From the NCBI RefSeq assembly GCF_021233355.1, contig NZ_CP089507.1, positions 3,721,001 through 3,785,000 on the forward strand: a stretch of 64,000 nt of DNA, read 5' to 3'. Source of the stretch: Luteimonas fraxinea. Its GTDB lineage: Bacteria > Pseudomonadota > Gammaproteobacteria > Xanthomonadales > Xanthomonadaceae. This document shows positions 1 through 8,125 of the stretch, piece after piece; position 1 is the stretch's first letter, and each line of letters starts with the position of its first letter. Made by a program: the position numbers and the translations under genes. The notes under the pieces were generated by a model, which saw only the letters and a list, made by a program, of their open reading frames with translations, was not told the origin of the DNA and made no database searches.

Positions 1-141
1 CTCGAGGCGCTTCAGGCCTACACCGCGCGCTGCTGGGAACGGCCGGCGCATCGCGAGGCGATCGCCGAGCAATGCGCGACGATCGATGCGCACCAGCTGC
101 AGGACATGCATTACGAGGCGCTGAAACAGAAGCGAGCCTGA
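1..141 (+). CDS. C-terminal fragment of a protein, possibly glutathione S-transferase family
   Basis: Frame 1 is open from the left edge to a TGA at 139-141 and gives 46 residues starting LEALQAYTARCWERPA and ending in QKRA. The AYTARCWERPAHREAI stretch resembles the last helices of bacterial glutathione S-transferases, where a 'Y-x-x-R-x-x-x-R-P-A' pattern is common. The rest of the gene is outside the window, so the family is only a suggestion. It converges with the tenA-type gene at 171. Confidence 0.5.
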   Translation, partial: LEALQAYTARCWERPAHREAIAEQCATIDAHQLQDMHYEALKQKRA

Positions 142-170
142 TCCAAAAATCGGGCCGGTTCTCGCCGCAG

Positions 171-839
171 TCAGTGCCCGGCCGCGTCCAGACCCATCTG
201 CCAGAAGTCGGCTTCCAGGCGCGAGGCCTTGCCGAACAGCGCGGCGAGTTCGTCGAAGCGACCCGGACCGAGATAACGCGCACCCAGATCGTCGAGATGG
301 CGCGACGCATTCGCCGCGACCGCCTGATAGGCGTCACCGGCGTACTCGCCGATCCATTCGCGATACGGATGTTCGTTGAGCGCGTCGACACCCGCGGGCG
401 CCAGTGCACGTCCGATCTCCGCGTAGCCGAGCACGCAAGGCGCCAGTGCGACATGCAGATCGAGCAGGTCGCCGGACATGCCGCAATCGAGCACGAAACG
501 GGTGTAGGCGACTGTGGCCTGATGCTCCGGCGCGGCCTCGATGTCGGCTGGCGACAGGCCCCAGCGTTCGCACAGCCGCACGTGCAGATCGAGTTCGACG
601 TCGACGATCGCCGACAGCCCGTCCTTGGCCGCGCGCAGATCAGCCAGCGTGCGGCTCTTGTAGGCGGCCAGCGCATTCGCGCGCGCGAACTGGATCAGGA
701 ACAGGTAGTCCTGCACCAGATACGTGCGGAACGCGGCTTCGGGCAGCGTGCCGTCGCCCATGCCGCGCACGAACGCGTGATCGACATAGCTTGTCCACTC
801 GCTCGGTGCCGCAGCCTTGAGTCGTTCGAACAGCGACAT
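171..839 (-). CDS. tenA: TenA-type thiaminase II / aminopyrimidine aminohydrolase (cysteine type)
   Basis: A 222-residue TENA/THI-4 protein. The family hydrolyses degraded thiamin pyrimidines (aminopyrimidine to HMP) for salvage. The expected active-site positions are visible: the Asp of YLVQDY, the Tyr of ATVAYTRF, the cysteine and tyrosine in APCVLGYAEIG, and the late Glu in ASRLEADFW. I take MSLFERLKAAAP as the start; an upstream extension is Arg-rich and not TenA-like. The ATG overlaps the stop of the next upstream gene (ATGA arrangement), so the two are probably translationally coupled. Length is normal for the family. Confidence 0.85.
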   Translation of the reverse strand: MSLFERLKAAAPSEWTSYVDHAFVRGMGDGTLPEAAFRTYLVQDYLFLIQFARANALAAYKSRTLADLRAAKDGLSAIVDVELDLHVRLCERWGLSPADIEAAPEHQATVAYTRFVLDCGMSGDLLDLHVALAPCVLGYAEIGRALAPAGVDALNEHPYREWIGEYAGDAYQAVAANASRHLDDLGARYLGPGRFDELAALFGKASRLEADFWQMGLDAAGH

Positions 840-1489
840 CAGGCGGTGCGTTCCGCATAGGCGGCATCGAAGAACGCGAGCTCGAGATCGACCGCGCGCT
901 GGAAGAAATCCTGCGCGAGCGCGGCATCGTCGGGCCCGACGCGGTCGAGTTCGGCCCGCAGGAACGCGACGAACTCCACGAACATCGGATTGTCGTGCAG
1001 CGTGACCCACTCGGCGTGGACGAAGTGCGTCGGCAGCGGGCGTGGCACGCGCTGCGCCCAGTCGAGATACAGGCCTTCGGCGACGTTGAGTACGGCGAGC
1101 GTGGCGGCGTAGGAACGCGTCGCCGCAGCCTCGCGCATGATCGCCTTGAAGCCGGCAGTCGGCGCGGTATCCGGCGCGCGGGTGCGCGTGTCGGCGTCGA
1201 CGCCCAGCGCGTCGAAGGCGCGCAGGAAATACGTGTTCTCTTCGCCGCAGACCATGCCGGTGAAACGGCCGAGTACCAGTCGCGATTCGAAGGAATCGCT
1301 GCTGGCGATCGCCGCGCCCAGCAGCACGAGGAAACTGTCGAGGAAGCGATGGTCCTGGATCAGATAGGCCGCCATCACATCGTCGGCAATGCGGCCTTCA
1401 CCGAGTTCCGTCACGAAGCGGTGTTCGACGGCGCGGGTCCAGGTGGCCTCGCAGGACTGGCGCAGGGATTCGCTGAAACGCAGGCTCAT
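839..1489 (-). CDS. TenA-like protein lacking the active-site cysteine
   Basis: A 216-residue TENA/THI-4-like protein starting MSLRFSESLRQSCEATW, directly upstream of and overlapping the other tenA gene. It keeps the family's opening pattern (YLIQDHRFLDSF). Where the partner has APCVLGYAEIG it reads VLNVAEGLYLDWA, so the cysteine is gone and a glutamate lies nearby. This recalls the TenA_E subgroup, which I infer only from the motif. An Ala/Pro-rich extension of 36 residues upstream is possible but does not look like real protein. A role in thiamin salvage beside the Cys-type enzyme is likely; the substrate is unknown. Confidence 0.75.
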   Translation of the reverse strand: MSLRFSESLRQSCEATWTRAVEHRFVTELGEGRIADDVMAAYLIQDHRFLDSFLVLLGAAIASSDSFESRLVLGRFTGMVCGEENTYFLRAFDALGVDADTRTRAPDTAPTAGFKAIMREAAATRSYAATLAVLNVAEGLYLDWAQRVPRPLPTHFVHAEWVTLHDNPMFVEFVAFLRAELDRVGPDDAALAQDFFQRAVDLELAFFDAAYAERTA

Positions 1490-1612
1490 GACAACTCCGG
1501 GGCAGGGCGCGACAGGCGCGGAGGGCGGCGGGCGCTGCGGCGTGCCGCGTGTCGCTGGCGAGGCGTGATTGTGGTGCAGCGTGGCGCTTGCGTCCAAGTC
1601 GCGCTGCTGCGC

Positions 1613-2710
1613 TCAGGGCGTGACGGGCGTGGCCGGTCGCGCGGCAGCCGAGCGGCGGGCGCGCCGGATCAGGCCGTGGATGTAGGCCATCTTCTCGACC
1701 ACGGGCGGCGCGATCACGAAGGGATAGATGTCCGGATGACCCATCGTGCGGTTGAGGCTGTTGATTGCCCAGGTCAGTGGCAACCAGGCATCGACGAGGC
1801 GCTGGATGTCGGCAACGCGATGCGGATCGAACGACAGATCGGTTTCCATCGACGGATCGTCGGCGACGTCCGGTGCGATGCGGATGCCGAATGCCGACGC
1901 CATCTCCAGCGTGTCGACGATGTGCAGGTAGTGCGCCCAGGTCTCGGCCCAGTCTTCCCAGGGATGCATCGTCGCGTACGGGCTGACGTGTGCGGCCTGC
2001 CAGTCGTTGGGCGCGCCGTGGTCGTAGTAGCGCTGCAGGGCGTCGCCGTAGCTCTGGCGGTCGTCCCCGAACAGCGCACGGCAACGCGCGAGTTCGTCCT
2101 CGCCGGCGTCGCGCACCAGCCGGTCCCAGTAGTAGTGCCCGATCTCGTGGCGGAAATGGCCGAGAAGCGTGCGATACAGCTCGCCCATCGCGATGCGCGT
2201 GGCCTCGCGCGCGGCGTCATCGGCTTCGGCGAGCGCGATCGTGATGTGGCCGTTGTCGTGGCCGGTCATGACCTTGGGGCCGGTCTTCGGGTCGGCCAGG
2301 AAATCGAAGGACAGCGGCTGCGGGTCGCCGCTGCCCGGCGCGGGCGTCGGGAGTTGCAGGCGCAGCAGCGTGTAGAAGAGGCGTCGCTTGGCGACTTCGA
2401 TCTTCTGCCAGTCGGCCAGACGTTCGGCATCGCCCAGATTGGGGATCGTACGGTTGTGCCGGCACGCGAGGCAGTAGCCGTTCGGATCGCTGGTCGGCAG
2501 CAGCCAGTTGCAGGCCGAATGCGTGGCGTTACGGCAGAACTTGAAGCGCGCGCCGGGCCGCGCAGGCGTGACCCACTCGCCGGCGTCGAGGTCCAGCGCT
2601 TCGAGCGTCAGCGTCTGCGGCAGAAAGCCCAGAGTCTTGCCGCAACGCAGACATGCGGTGTTCTCGAAATACAGCACCTGCTCGCAATGCGAGCACTTGA
2701 ACAGTTGCAT
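1613..2710 (-). CDS. Zinc-ribbon putative metallopeptidase
   Basis: A 365-residue protein. The N-terminus carries zinc-ribbon cysteines (CSHCEQ, CLRCGK, later CNW and CLACR) and the centre a zinc-peptidase HExxH motif (HEIGHYYW, about residue 188). A conserved ETWAHYLHIVD segment follows, which may supply the third metal ligand. It belongs to the bacterial 'putative zinc-binding metallopeptidase' family (zinc-ribbon plus Peptidase_Mx type). No signal peptide is seen, so it is probably cytoplasmic. The transglutaminase-like gene lies 18 bp upstream in the same direction, a pairing common for this family, so an operon is likely. The substrate is unknown. Confidence 0.8.
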   Translation of the reverse strand: MQLFKCSHCEQVLYFENTACLRCGKTLGFLPQTLTLEALDLDAGEWVTPARPGARFKFCRNATHSACNWLLPTSDPNGYCLACRHNRTIPNLGDAERLADWQKIEVAKRRLFYTLLRLQLPTPAPGSGDPQPLSFDFLADPKTGPKVMTGHDNGHITIALAEADDAAREATRIAMGELYRTLLGHFRHEIGHYYWDRLVRDAGEDELARCRALFGDDRQSYGDALQRYYDHGAPNDWQAAHVSPYATMHPWEDWAETWAHYLHIVDTLEMASAFGIRIAPDVADDPSMETDLSFDPHRVADIQRLVDAWLPLTWAINSLNRTMGHPDIYPFVIAPPVVEKMAYIHGLIRRARRSAAARPATPVTP

Positions 2711-2728
2711 GGCAGGGTCGCTCCGGGA

Positions 2729-3559
2729 TCAGGCCGCGTGGCCGAGATCGTCGTCGAACGTGCGAGCGGCAGGACACTCCAGATCCGCCCACACGCGCAG
2801 CGACAAGGTGCGCAGCGGACGATAGCTGGTCAGGAACGCCACGTCGGCGGCGTCGCGTCCATGCGCGATCACCACGCGTCCGCCGCGCGGGGCGGACTGG
2901 GTGGCGTCGAAGGTGTACCACGTGCCGCCGAGGTAGGCCTCGAACCAGGCATGCATGTCCATCGGCTTGAGGTCGTGCAACCAGCCCACGACCATGCGCG
3001 CGGGGATGTCGAGCGCGCGACACAGGGTGATGCCGACATGGGCGAAGTCGCGGCAGACACCGGCGCCGTGCGCCAGGGTGTCCTGCGCATCGGTGCTCGC
3101 ATTGCTGACGCCGTAGCGATACTCGAGATGCGCGGCGATCCAGCGACGGATTGCCTCGGCCTGGGCGTAACCCGGCGCGGCACCACCGACGACGTTGCGC
3201 GCCTGTTCCCACATCGCGCTGCGGTCGGACGGGCAGTAACGGCTGGGCAGCAGGAACTGCAGGGTATCGGCCGGCAGCGCGCCGGGATCGATCGCAGGCG
3301 CGTTGGGCGCCACCTTGATATCGGGCGTCGTGTCGACGGTGGTGTCGATCCGCACGCGGGTCAGGCCCTTCGGCACGACGAAGCGCTGGCAGCGGTTGCC
3401 GAAGCTGTCGACGTGCTCGTCGAATCCGTGGCTGCGCTCGAAACCCGAACGATCGTTGATGCGCCACTTCGCGACGCCGTCGCGCGGGCGCAGCATCGCG
3501 ATGACCGGGCTGGCGGTATCGGTTTCGATCGAGAGTTCGCAGCCGGCCTGGACACGCAT
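2729..3559 (-). CDS. Transglutaminase-like cysteine protease-fold protein
   Basis: A 276-residue protein with the transglutaminase-core triad. The cysteine is in GAGVCRDFAH (about residue 170), the histidine in DMHAWFEAYL and the aspartate in FDATQ. The N-terminal half resembles the beta-strand region of bacterial transglutaminase-like proteins. No export signal is visible. It is first in a likely two-gene operon with the zinc metallopeptidase 18 bp downstream. Bacterial members are usually peptidases or amidases rather than cross-linking enzymes; the actual activity cannot be read from sequence. Confidence 0.82.
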   Translation of the reverse strand: MRVQAGCELSIETDTASPVIAMLRPRDGVAKWRINDRSGFERSHGFDEHVDSFGNRCQRFVVPKGLTRVRIDTTVDTTPDIKVAPNAPAIDPGALPADTLQFLLPSRYCPSDRSAMWEQARNVVGGAAPGYAQAEAIRRWIAAHLEYRYGVSNASTDAQDTLAHGAGVCRDFAHVGITLCRALDIPARMVVGWLHDLKPMDMHAWFEAYLGGTWYTFDATQSAPRGGRVVIAHGRDAADVAFLTSYRPLRTLSLRVWADLECPAARTFDDDLGHAA

Positions 3560-3725
3560 TGCGGGGGGATCTTCCTTGGAGGTGCGCCAAAGTAGGCGCG
3601 GGGTCGTGCAGCGGACGTGGAGAGCGCCGGTTCAACCGGCGCACGACACGCAGCGGAACACAGGGATGTGACCGTCGATCGCGGACGGCGAGGGAGCGCG
3701 TGCAGTGCTGGAACGCGCGCGTACG

Positions 3726-3751
3726 AAAAAGCCGGCGCTCGGGCCGGCTTT
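3726..3751 (-). terminator. Rho-independent terminator after tRNA-Val
   Basis: On the minus strand a GC-rich stem (AAAGCCGGC pairing with GCCGGCTTT across a short loop) is followed by a T run. It begins 20 bases beyond the tRNA CCA end, so it most likely ends the tRNA-Val transcript. The A run on the other flank could also let it work in the plus direction. Confidence 0.75.
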
Positions 3752-3770
3752 CTCGCACACGCGTGGTGTC

Positions 3771-3845
3771 TGGTGGGCGGTACAGGGATTGAACCTGTGA
3801 CCCTTGCCGTGTGAAGGCAATGCTCTACCGCTGAGCTAACCGCCC
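3771..3845 (-). tRNA. tRNA-Val (anticodon CAC)
   Basis: A full cloverleaf is readable on the minus strand. The acceptor stem is GGGCGGT/ACCGCCC, the D arm GCTC-AGCGGTA-GAGC, the anticodon stem TTGCC/GGCAA with loop TTCACAC (anticodon CAC, reading GUG), and the T arm ACAGG-TTCAATC-CCTGT. The CCA end is encoded. Total length is 75 nt with CCA. It stands alone, with its own terminator just downstream. Confidence 0.96.
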
Positions 3846-4026
3846 GGATCGTTCGGAGGGGCGGGCAAACTGCCTGGGCCGTCTCCGCAGCGCTGGACCC
3901 GCAAGGGGTGGCGCGATCGGGACGCGAATTCTACGGGTGATTCGGGTTGGCGACAAGCGGGTGTTGCGGGTGGATTGCGGGACGAGGTGCTACGCAATCG
4001 GCGGTATGACGAAAAAACCGGAACCC

Positions 4027-4134
4027 GTCATCCCGGCGTACGCCGGGATCCAGCGCCTTCACGCGGTCAGGAATCAGTTGCGCTCCTAGCCGGAGTCGCT
4101 GGGCCCCGGCCTGCGCCGGGGCGACGGGCTCTGA
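4027..4134. repeat. Inverted pair of REP-like palindromic elements
   Basis: The intergenic gap 3846-4194 contains no gene. It holds two related palindromic units in opposite orientation. Unit one (about 4027-4056) reads CGTCATCCCGGCG-TAC-GCCGGGATCCAGCG. Unit two (about 4099-4134), read on the minus strand, is CCGTCGCCCCGGCG-CA-GGCCGGGGCCCAGCG. Head-to-head pairs of this kind resemble the REP/BIME elements scattered through Xanthomonadaceae genomes; that comparison is from general knowledge. Confidence 0.7.
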
Positions 4135-4194
4135 TGTGGCTGCCAGGTGTGCGCGGTCGCGGTCTTTGACCAATCATTAAAGCGACGAAGGCCA

Positions 4195-5046
4195 TCACTC
4201 GATCTGTTCCGCCGCGTACGCCGCGTCCAGCGCTTCCATCGCATCGGCCGGCTTCAGCCCGGCCGCTCTCTCGTACGCGGCAGCCGCAGCGGCTTCTTTC
4301 TTGGCGCCATGCAGGAGCATCAGCACGTTGCCGTGCTCGATATGGGCGATCGGGGACTGCGGGGTGAGCTTGAGTGCGGTCGCGATGTGCGACTCGGCCT
4401 CGGCCGCCTTCGCGCCGTAGGTGAGGCCGCCGATCATCGCGCCGATCTTGTCGATGATCTCGGCGTGGTAGAGAGCCAGCGCGGTATGCGCTTCTGCGTG
4501 TTTGGGCGCGAGCTTGAGCGCGGTGTGCAGCGAGTCGCGGACCTTGCCGGCGATGCCCTGCTTGAGCGCCTTGGCGATGCTCAGGCCCTGGCTGTAGCGG
4601 CCCAGCGCGTAGGCGCGGCGGTAGTGGCTGTTGGCGTCGTCGGGCAACGCGGCGATCGCGGTCTCGGCGATCGCGGCTGCCTGTTCGTAGCGCTTGAGCT
4701 GTTCGACCTCGGAGCTCACCAGGTGCGTGGCATGGATGCCCAGCGCCTTGACCGCCACCGAAGCGCCGACAGGCCCGAGCGCACTGCCCGCATCGAATGC
4801 GGTCTTGAAATCGCCGGCATGGAACGTGCGCCAGGCATCCTGCAACGCGGTCGCGAGCGCAGCGGCGTCGAGGCCTTTGGGCGCGACCTTGCCGGCGGCG
4901 TCGATCAACACCTGTGCGCGCTTCGTATCGGGGAAGGGTTCGGCATCACCGGCGTGCAGCCGCGGCCAGGCTTTCTTCAAGGCGTCGCCGGGATACTCGA
5001 ATGCGTCGGACGGGTGGGGAAAGGGCCCCCATGCGGACTTGGCCAT
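4195..5046 (-). CDS. Tetratricopeptide-repeat-like protein of unknown role
   Basis: A 283-residue protein starting MAKSAWGPFPHPSDAF, rich in Ala and helical repeats. TPR-like helical pairs are visible in the second half, for example EAHTALALYHAEIIDKIGAM and AAYERAAGLKPADAMEALD. No signal peptide or membrane segment is seen. It follows the TetR gene by 31 bp in the same direction, last in the probable ACBP-TetR-TPR transcription unit. I recognise the repeat architecture only. The neighbours hint at lipid metabolism, but that is inference. Confidence 0.7.
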   Translation of the reverse strand: MAKSAWGPFPHPSDAFEYPGDALKKAWPRLHAGDAEPFPDTKRAQVLIDAAGKVAPKGLDAAALATALQDAWRTFHAGDFKTAFDAGSALGPVGASVAVKALGIHATHLVSSEVEQLKRYEQAAAIAETAIAALPDDANSHYRRAYALGRYSQGLSIAKALKQGIAGKVRDSLHTALKLAPKHAEAHTALALYHAEIIDKIGAMIGGLTYGAKAAEAESHIATALKLTPQSPIAHIEHGNVLMLLHGAKKEAAAAAAYERAAGLKPADAMEALDAAYAAEQIE

Positions 5047-5077
5047 CGTGGTCTCTCGAAGTGGCGCGGTCGCGCCG

Positions 5078-5704
5078 TCAGTGGGTATAGGCCTTGACCA
5101 GCGCGTTGAGGTGCACGCGCTCGGCATCGCGCAGTGCGGGCGAGAGCAGCATCATCACCTGCACGATGCCCTCGCGGATCGCGACCTGCTCGTCGCGGTC
5201 GCCGCGCGTGGCGCTGTAGTTGAGCCAGAACGTGGCGACGACGATCAGGTTCGTCGCCGCCGCATCGATCTCGGCGGGTGATGCGCGCAGGATGCCGGCG
5301 CGTGCCAGTCCGGCGATCACCGCATGCGCGCGTTCGCTGGCGCGGCGCAGGATGCGCGAGAACCGCACGCGCAGACGGCGGTTGCGGCTGAGAATTTCGA
5401 GCAGATCGCGATAAAGGAAGCGGTAATCCCAGATGCACTCGAACACCAGGTGCAGCTGCAGCCAGATGTCTTCCAGCTCCGGCAGGCGTCCATCGGGCAC
5501 CACGAGCGCATCGTCCATGCGGGCTTCGTAGCCCGCGAACAGCTGCTCGATGATGTCGTCCTTGTTGCGGAAGTGGTAGTAGAGATTGCCTGGGCTGATG
5601 TCCAGCTCGTCAGCAATGTGATTCGTCGTCACCCGCGGCTCGCCCTGGGTGTTGAACATCGCGAGTGCGCAATCGAGGATGCGTTGCCGGGTATCGCGTG
5701 CCAT
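5078..5704 (-). CDS. TetR-family transcriptional regulator
   Basis: A 208-residue regulator. The N-terminal TetR helix-turn-helix is clear: RQRILDCALAMFNTQG, then VTTNHIADELDISPGNLYYHF. The C-terminal ligand domain is helical (residues 60-208), with an acidic segment followed by EILSRNRRLRVRFSRIL. The gene lies 11 bp after the acyl-CoA-binding protein gene in the same direction, and the pair is divergent from the fatty acyl-CoA-reductase-like gene. A strong palindrome in the divergent gap (6024-6041) is a natural operator candidate. An acyl-CoA or fatty acid effector is a reasonable guess but not shown. Confidence 0.9.
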   Translation of the reverse strand: MARDTRQRILDCALAMFNTQGEPRVTTNHIADELDISPGNLYYHFRNKDDIIEQLFAGYEARMDDALVVPDGRLPELEDIWLQLHLVFECIWDYRFLYRDLLEILSRNRRLRVRFSRILRRASERAHAVIAGLARAGILRASPAEIDAAATNLIVVATFWLNYSATRGDRDEQVAIREGIVQVMMLLSPALRDAERVHLNALVKAYTH

Positions 5705-5715
5705 CGAGGCGCCGG

Positions 5716-5973
5716 TCAGCCGGCGAGTGTGTCGACCAGCGCGATGTACTGCTGCATAGCAGCATCCCGCTGCGTGCCGGCGAGCTTGCCCCAGGCCTCG
5801 TACTTGGCCGTGCCGACGAAGTCGAAGAAGCCCGGCTTCGGTCCACGCACGTCGCCTTCCGATCCCTGCTTGTACAGCGCATAGAGCCGCAGCAGCGTGT
5901 CGTTGTCGGGTCGTGCGTCGAGTGCCTGTACGCGTTGCGCGGCCGCTTCGAACGCCTGCGTCACATCGGACAT
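5716..5973 (-). CDS. Acyl-CoA-binding protein
   Basis: An 85-residue protein matching the ACBP fold over its whole length. It has the conserved LLRLYALYKQGSEGDV segment, then RGPKPGFFDFVGTAKYEAW and a C-terminal AMQQYIALV helix. ACBPs bind long-chain acyl-CoA in the cytosol and buffer or deliver it to enzymes. It starts at the ATG 142 bp from the divergent SDR gene and is first of a likely operon with the TetR gene. The position opposite a putative fatty acyl-CoA reductase suggests the two act on the same acyl-CoA pool. Confidence 0.92.
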   Translation of the reverse strand: MSDVTQAFEAAAQRVQALDARPDNDTLLRLYALYKQGSEGDVRGPKPGFFDFVGTAKYEAWGKLAGTQRDAAMQQYIALVDTLAG

Positions 5974-6023
5974 CGTGGAGCCTCCCGGGAGCCGGTCGCC
6001 ATCACAGCATCGTCGTCGCAGGG

Positions 6024-6041
6024 AATCAACCGCGGTCGATT
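6024..6041. promoter_or_regulatory. Palindromic operator candidate in the ACBP/SDR divergent gap
   Basis: AATCAACCGCGGTCGATT is an 18-bp near-perfect palindrome (16 of 18 positions symmetric), centred on CCGCGG. It lies in the 141-bp gap between the divergent ACBP-tetR and SDR genes. The size and symmetry suit a TetR-family dimer. No binding evidence exists beyond the sequence. Confidence 0.45.
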
Positions 6042-6114
6042 GTGGGCCGTCGTCGGCTCTGGCACCGTAGCCACGGGAACGACGCCCGGCACCGTGGCGG
6101 CGTGGAGGGATGCG

Positions 6115-8103
6115 ATGGCTTACTTCGTGACCGGTGCGACCGGCTTCATCGGGCGTCACCTCGTGGGCAACCTGCTCAAGCGCAAGGGCACGATCCACGT
6201 GCTGATCCGCAAGGACTCGCGGAAGAAATTCGATGCACTCGCGCGCGACCTCGGTTGGGACGCCAAGCGCTTCATCGTGGTCGAAGGCGACATGACGGCC
6301 GAACGTTGCGGCGTTTCCACCGCGCAACTGCGGGCGCTCAAGGGCAAGGTGAAGCACTTCTTCCATCTCGCCGCGCTGTACGACCTGGCCGCGTCGCTCG
6401 AGGCGCAGCGCACCGCCAACATCGACGGCACCCAGCACGCGCTCGATCTCGCTGCTGCGCTCGAAGCAGGATGTTTCCACCACACGAGTTCGATCGCCGC
6501 CGCGGGCCTGTATCCGGGCATCTTCCGCGAGGACATGTACGCCGAGGCCGAAGGGCTCGACGATCCCTACCTGCGTACCAAGCACGAGTCCGAGGGGCTG
6601 GTGCGGCGCGAGACACGAATCAAGTGGCGCATCTACCGACCGGCGATGGTGGTCGGCCATTCGAAGACCGGCGCGATCGACAAGATCGACGGGCCGTACT
6701 ACTTCTTCACCCTGATCAAGAAGCTGCGCGACGTGTTTCCGCCGTGGATGCCGATGCTCGGTATCGAGGGCGGACGCATCAATATCGTGCCGGTGGATTT
6801 CGTCGCCGATGCGATGGATCACATCGCGCACAAGCCGCGACTCGACGGCCACACGTTCCATCTCACCGATCCGGAACCGCTGCGCGTGGGCGAGGTGTTG
6901 AACCTGTTCTGCCGCGCCGGCCATGCGCCGGAGATGACGATGCGTCTCGACGCGCGGATGTTCGCGTTCGTGCCGCCGTCGATCCGTGGCGCGGTGGGTG
7001 CGTTGCCGCCGGTGCGGCGCTTCGTCGGCATGCTGCTGCGCGATTTCCGCATCCCGAAGCAGGTGATGAAGTTCATCACCTATCCCACGCGTTTCGACAA
7101 CCGCGAGGCGGAACGCGCATTGCGCGGCAGCGGCATCGAAGTGCCGAAGCTCGAGGATTACGCCTGGCGCCTCTGGGATTACTGGGAGCGCCACCTCGAC
7201 CCGGATCTCTTTATCGACCGCACGCTCAAAGGCAAGGTGCGCAACAAGGTCGTGGTGATCACGGGTGGCTCGTCGGGCATCGGTCTGGCGACCGCGCAAC
7301 GCGTGGCCGAAGCAGGCGCGGTGACGGTGATCGTCGCGCGCCGTGAGGACGAGCTGTTCGCCGCGCGCGATGCGATGAAGGCGGCTGGCGGCAAGGTGTT
7401 CGCCTACACGGCCGATCTCGCCGATCTGGCCGACTGCGATCGTCTGGTGCAGCAGGTGCTGACCGAGCACGGGCACGTCGACGTGCTGATCAACAACGCC
7501 GGCCGTTCGATCCGGCGTTCGATCGAACTGAGCTACGACCGCTTCCATGATTTCGAGCGCACGATGCAGCTCAACTACTTCGGCAGCCTGCGCCTGATCA
7601 TGGGGTTCATGCCGACGATGACGAAGCGCCGCAAGGGCCACGTCATCAACATCAGTTCGATCGGCGTGCTGGCGAACTCACCGCGTTTCTCGGCGTATGT
7701 GGCGTCGAAGGCGGCGCTCGATGCGTTCAGCCGCTGCGCGCAGGGCGAGCTGTCGGGCAAGGGCATCAGCTTCACCACGATCAACATGCCGCTGGTCGCC
7801 ACGCCGATGATCGCGCCGACGAAGATGTACGACAGCGTGCCGACATTGACGCCTGACGAGGCAGCCGGGCTGCTGGTCAAGGCGATCATCGAAAAGCCCA
7901 GCCGCATCACGACGCGCCTGGGCGTGTTCGCGGCGCTGGTCAACGCGGTCGCGCCGAAGGCTTACGAGATCGTCATGAGCACGGCGTTCGAACTGTTCCC
8001 GGATTCGGCTGCGTCGAAGGGTGACCGCTCGGCGCTGCGCGACGAGACGCCGAGCCAGGAACAGATCGCGTTCGCCGCGATGATGCGCGGCGTGCACTGG
8101 TAA
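6115..8103 (+). CDS. Two-domain SDR, probable fatty acyl-CoA reductase
   Basis: A 662-residue protein with two Rossmann dehydrogenase domains. The N-terminal extended-SDR domain has TGATGFIG (residues 6-13) and active-site Y152-x3-K156 in PYLRTKHESE. The C-terminal classical SDR domain has TGGSSGIG (383-390), NNAG (460-463), ISS (513-515) and Y528-x3-K532 in YVASKAAL. This architecture and length match the bacterial fatty acyl-CoA reductases of the Marinobacter 661-residue type and mycobacterial AcrA1-like proteins, which reduce acyl-CoA to aldehyde or alcohol using NADPH. The ATG at 6115 follows GGAGGGATGCG. Divergence from acyl-CoA-binding protein supports an acyl-CoA substrate. The reaction itself is inferred. 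Confidence 0.8.
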   Translation: MAYFVTGATGFIGRHLVGNLLKRKGTIHVLIRKDSRKKFDALARDLGWDAKRFIVVEGDMTAERCGVSTAQLRALKGKVKHFFHLAALYDLAASLEAQRTANIDGTQHALDLAAALEAGCFHHTSSIAAAGLYPGIFREDMYAEAEGLDDPYLRTKHESEGLVRRETRIKWRIYRPAMVVGHSKTGAIDKIDGPYYFFTLIKKLRDVFPPWMPMLGIEGGRINIVPVDFVADAMDHIAHKPRLDGHTFHLTDPEPLRVGEVLNLFCRAGHAPEMTMRLDARMFAFVPPSIRGAVGALPPVRRFVGMLLRDFRIPKQVMKFITYPTRFDNREAERALRGSGIEVPKLEDYAWRLWDYWERHLDPDLFIDRTLKGKVRNKVVVITGGSSGIGLATAQRVAEAGAVTVIVARREDELFAARDAMKAAGGKVFAYTADLADLADCDRLVQQVLTEHGHVDVLINNAGRSIRRSIELSYDRFHDFERTMQLNYFGSLRLIMGFMPTMTKRRKGHVINISSIGVLANSPRFSAYVASKAALDAFSRCAQGELSGKGISFTTINMPLVATPMIAPTKMYDSVPTLTPDEAAGLLVKAIIEKPSRITTRLGVFAALVNAVAPKAYEIVMSTAFELFPDSAASKGDRSALRDETPSQEQIAFAAMMRGVHW

Positions 8104-8125
8104 CGCCGCAGGCAGTGCCGGCGCT

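Noticed and set aside
995..3595. An 866-codon plus-strand frame over the tenA/peptidase/transglutaminase genes
   Set aside because: It opposes three genes with recognisable active sites; no domain is seen in it.
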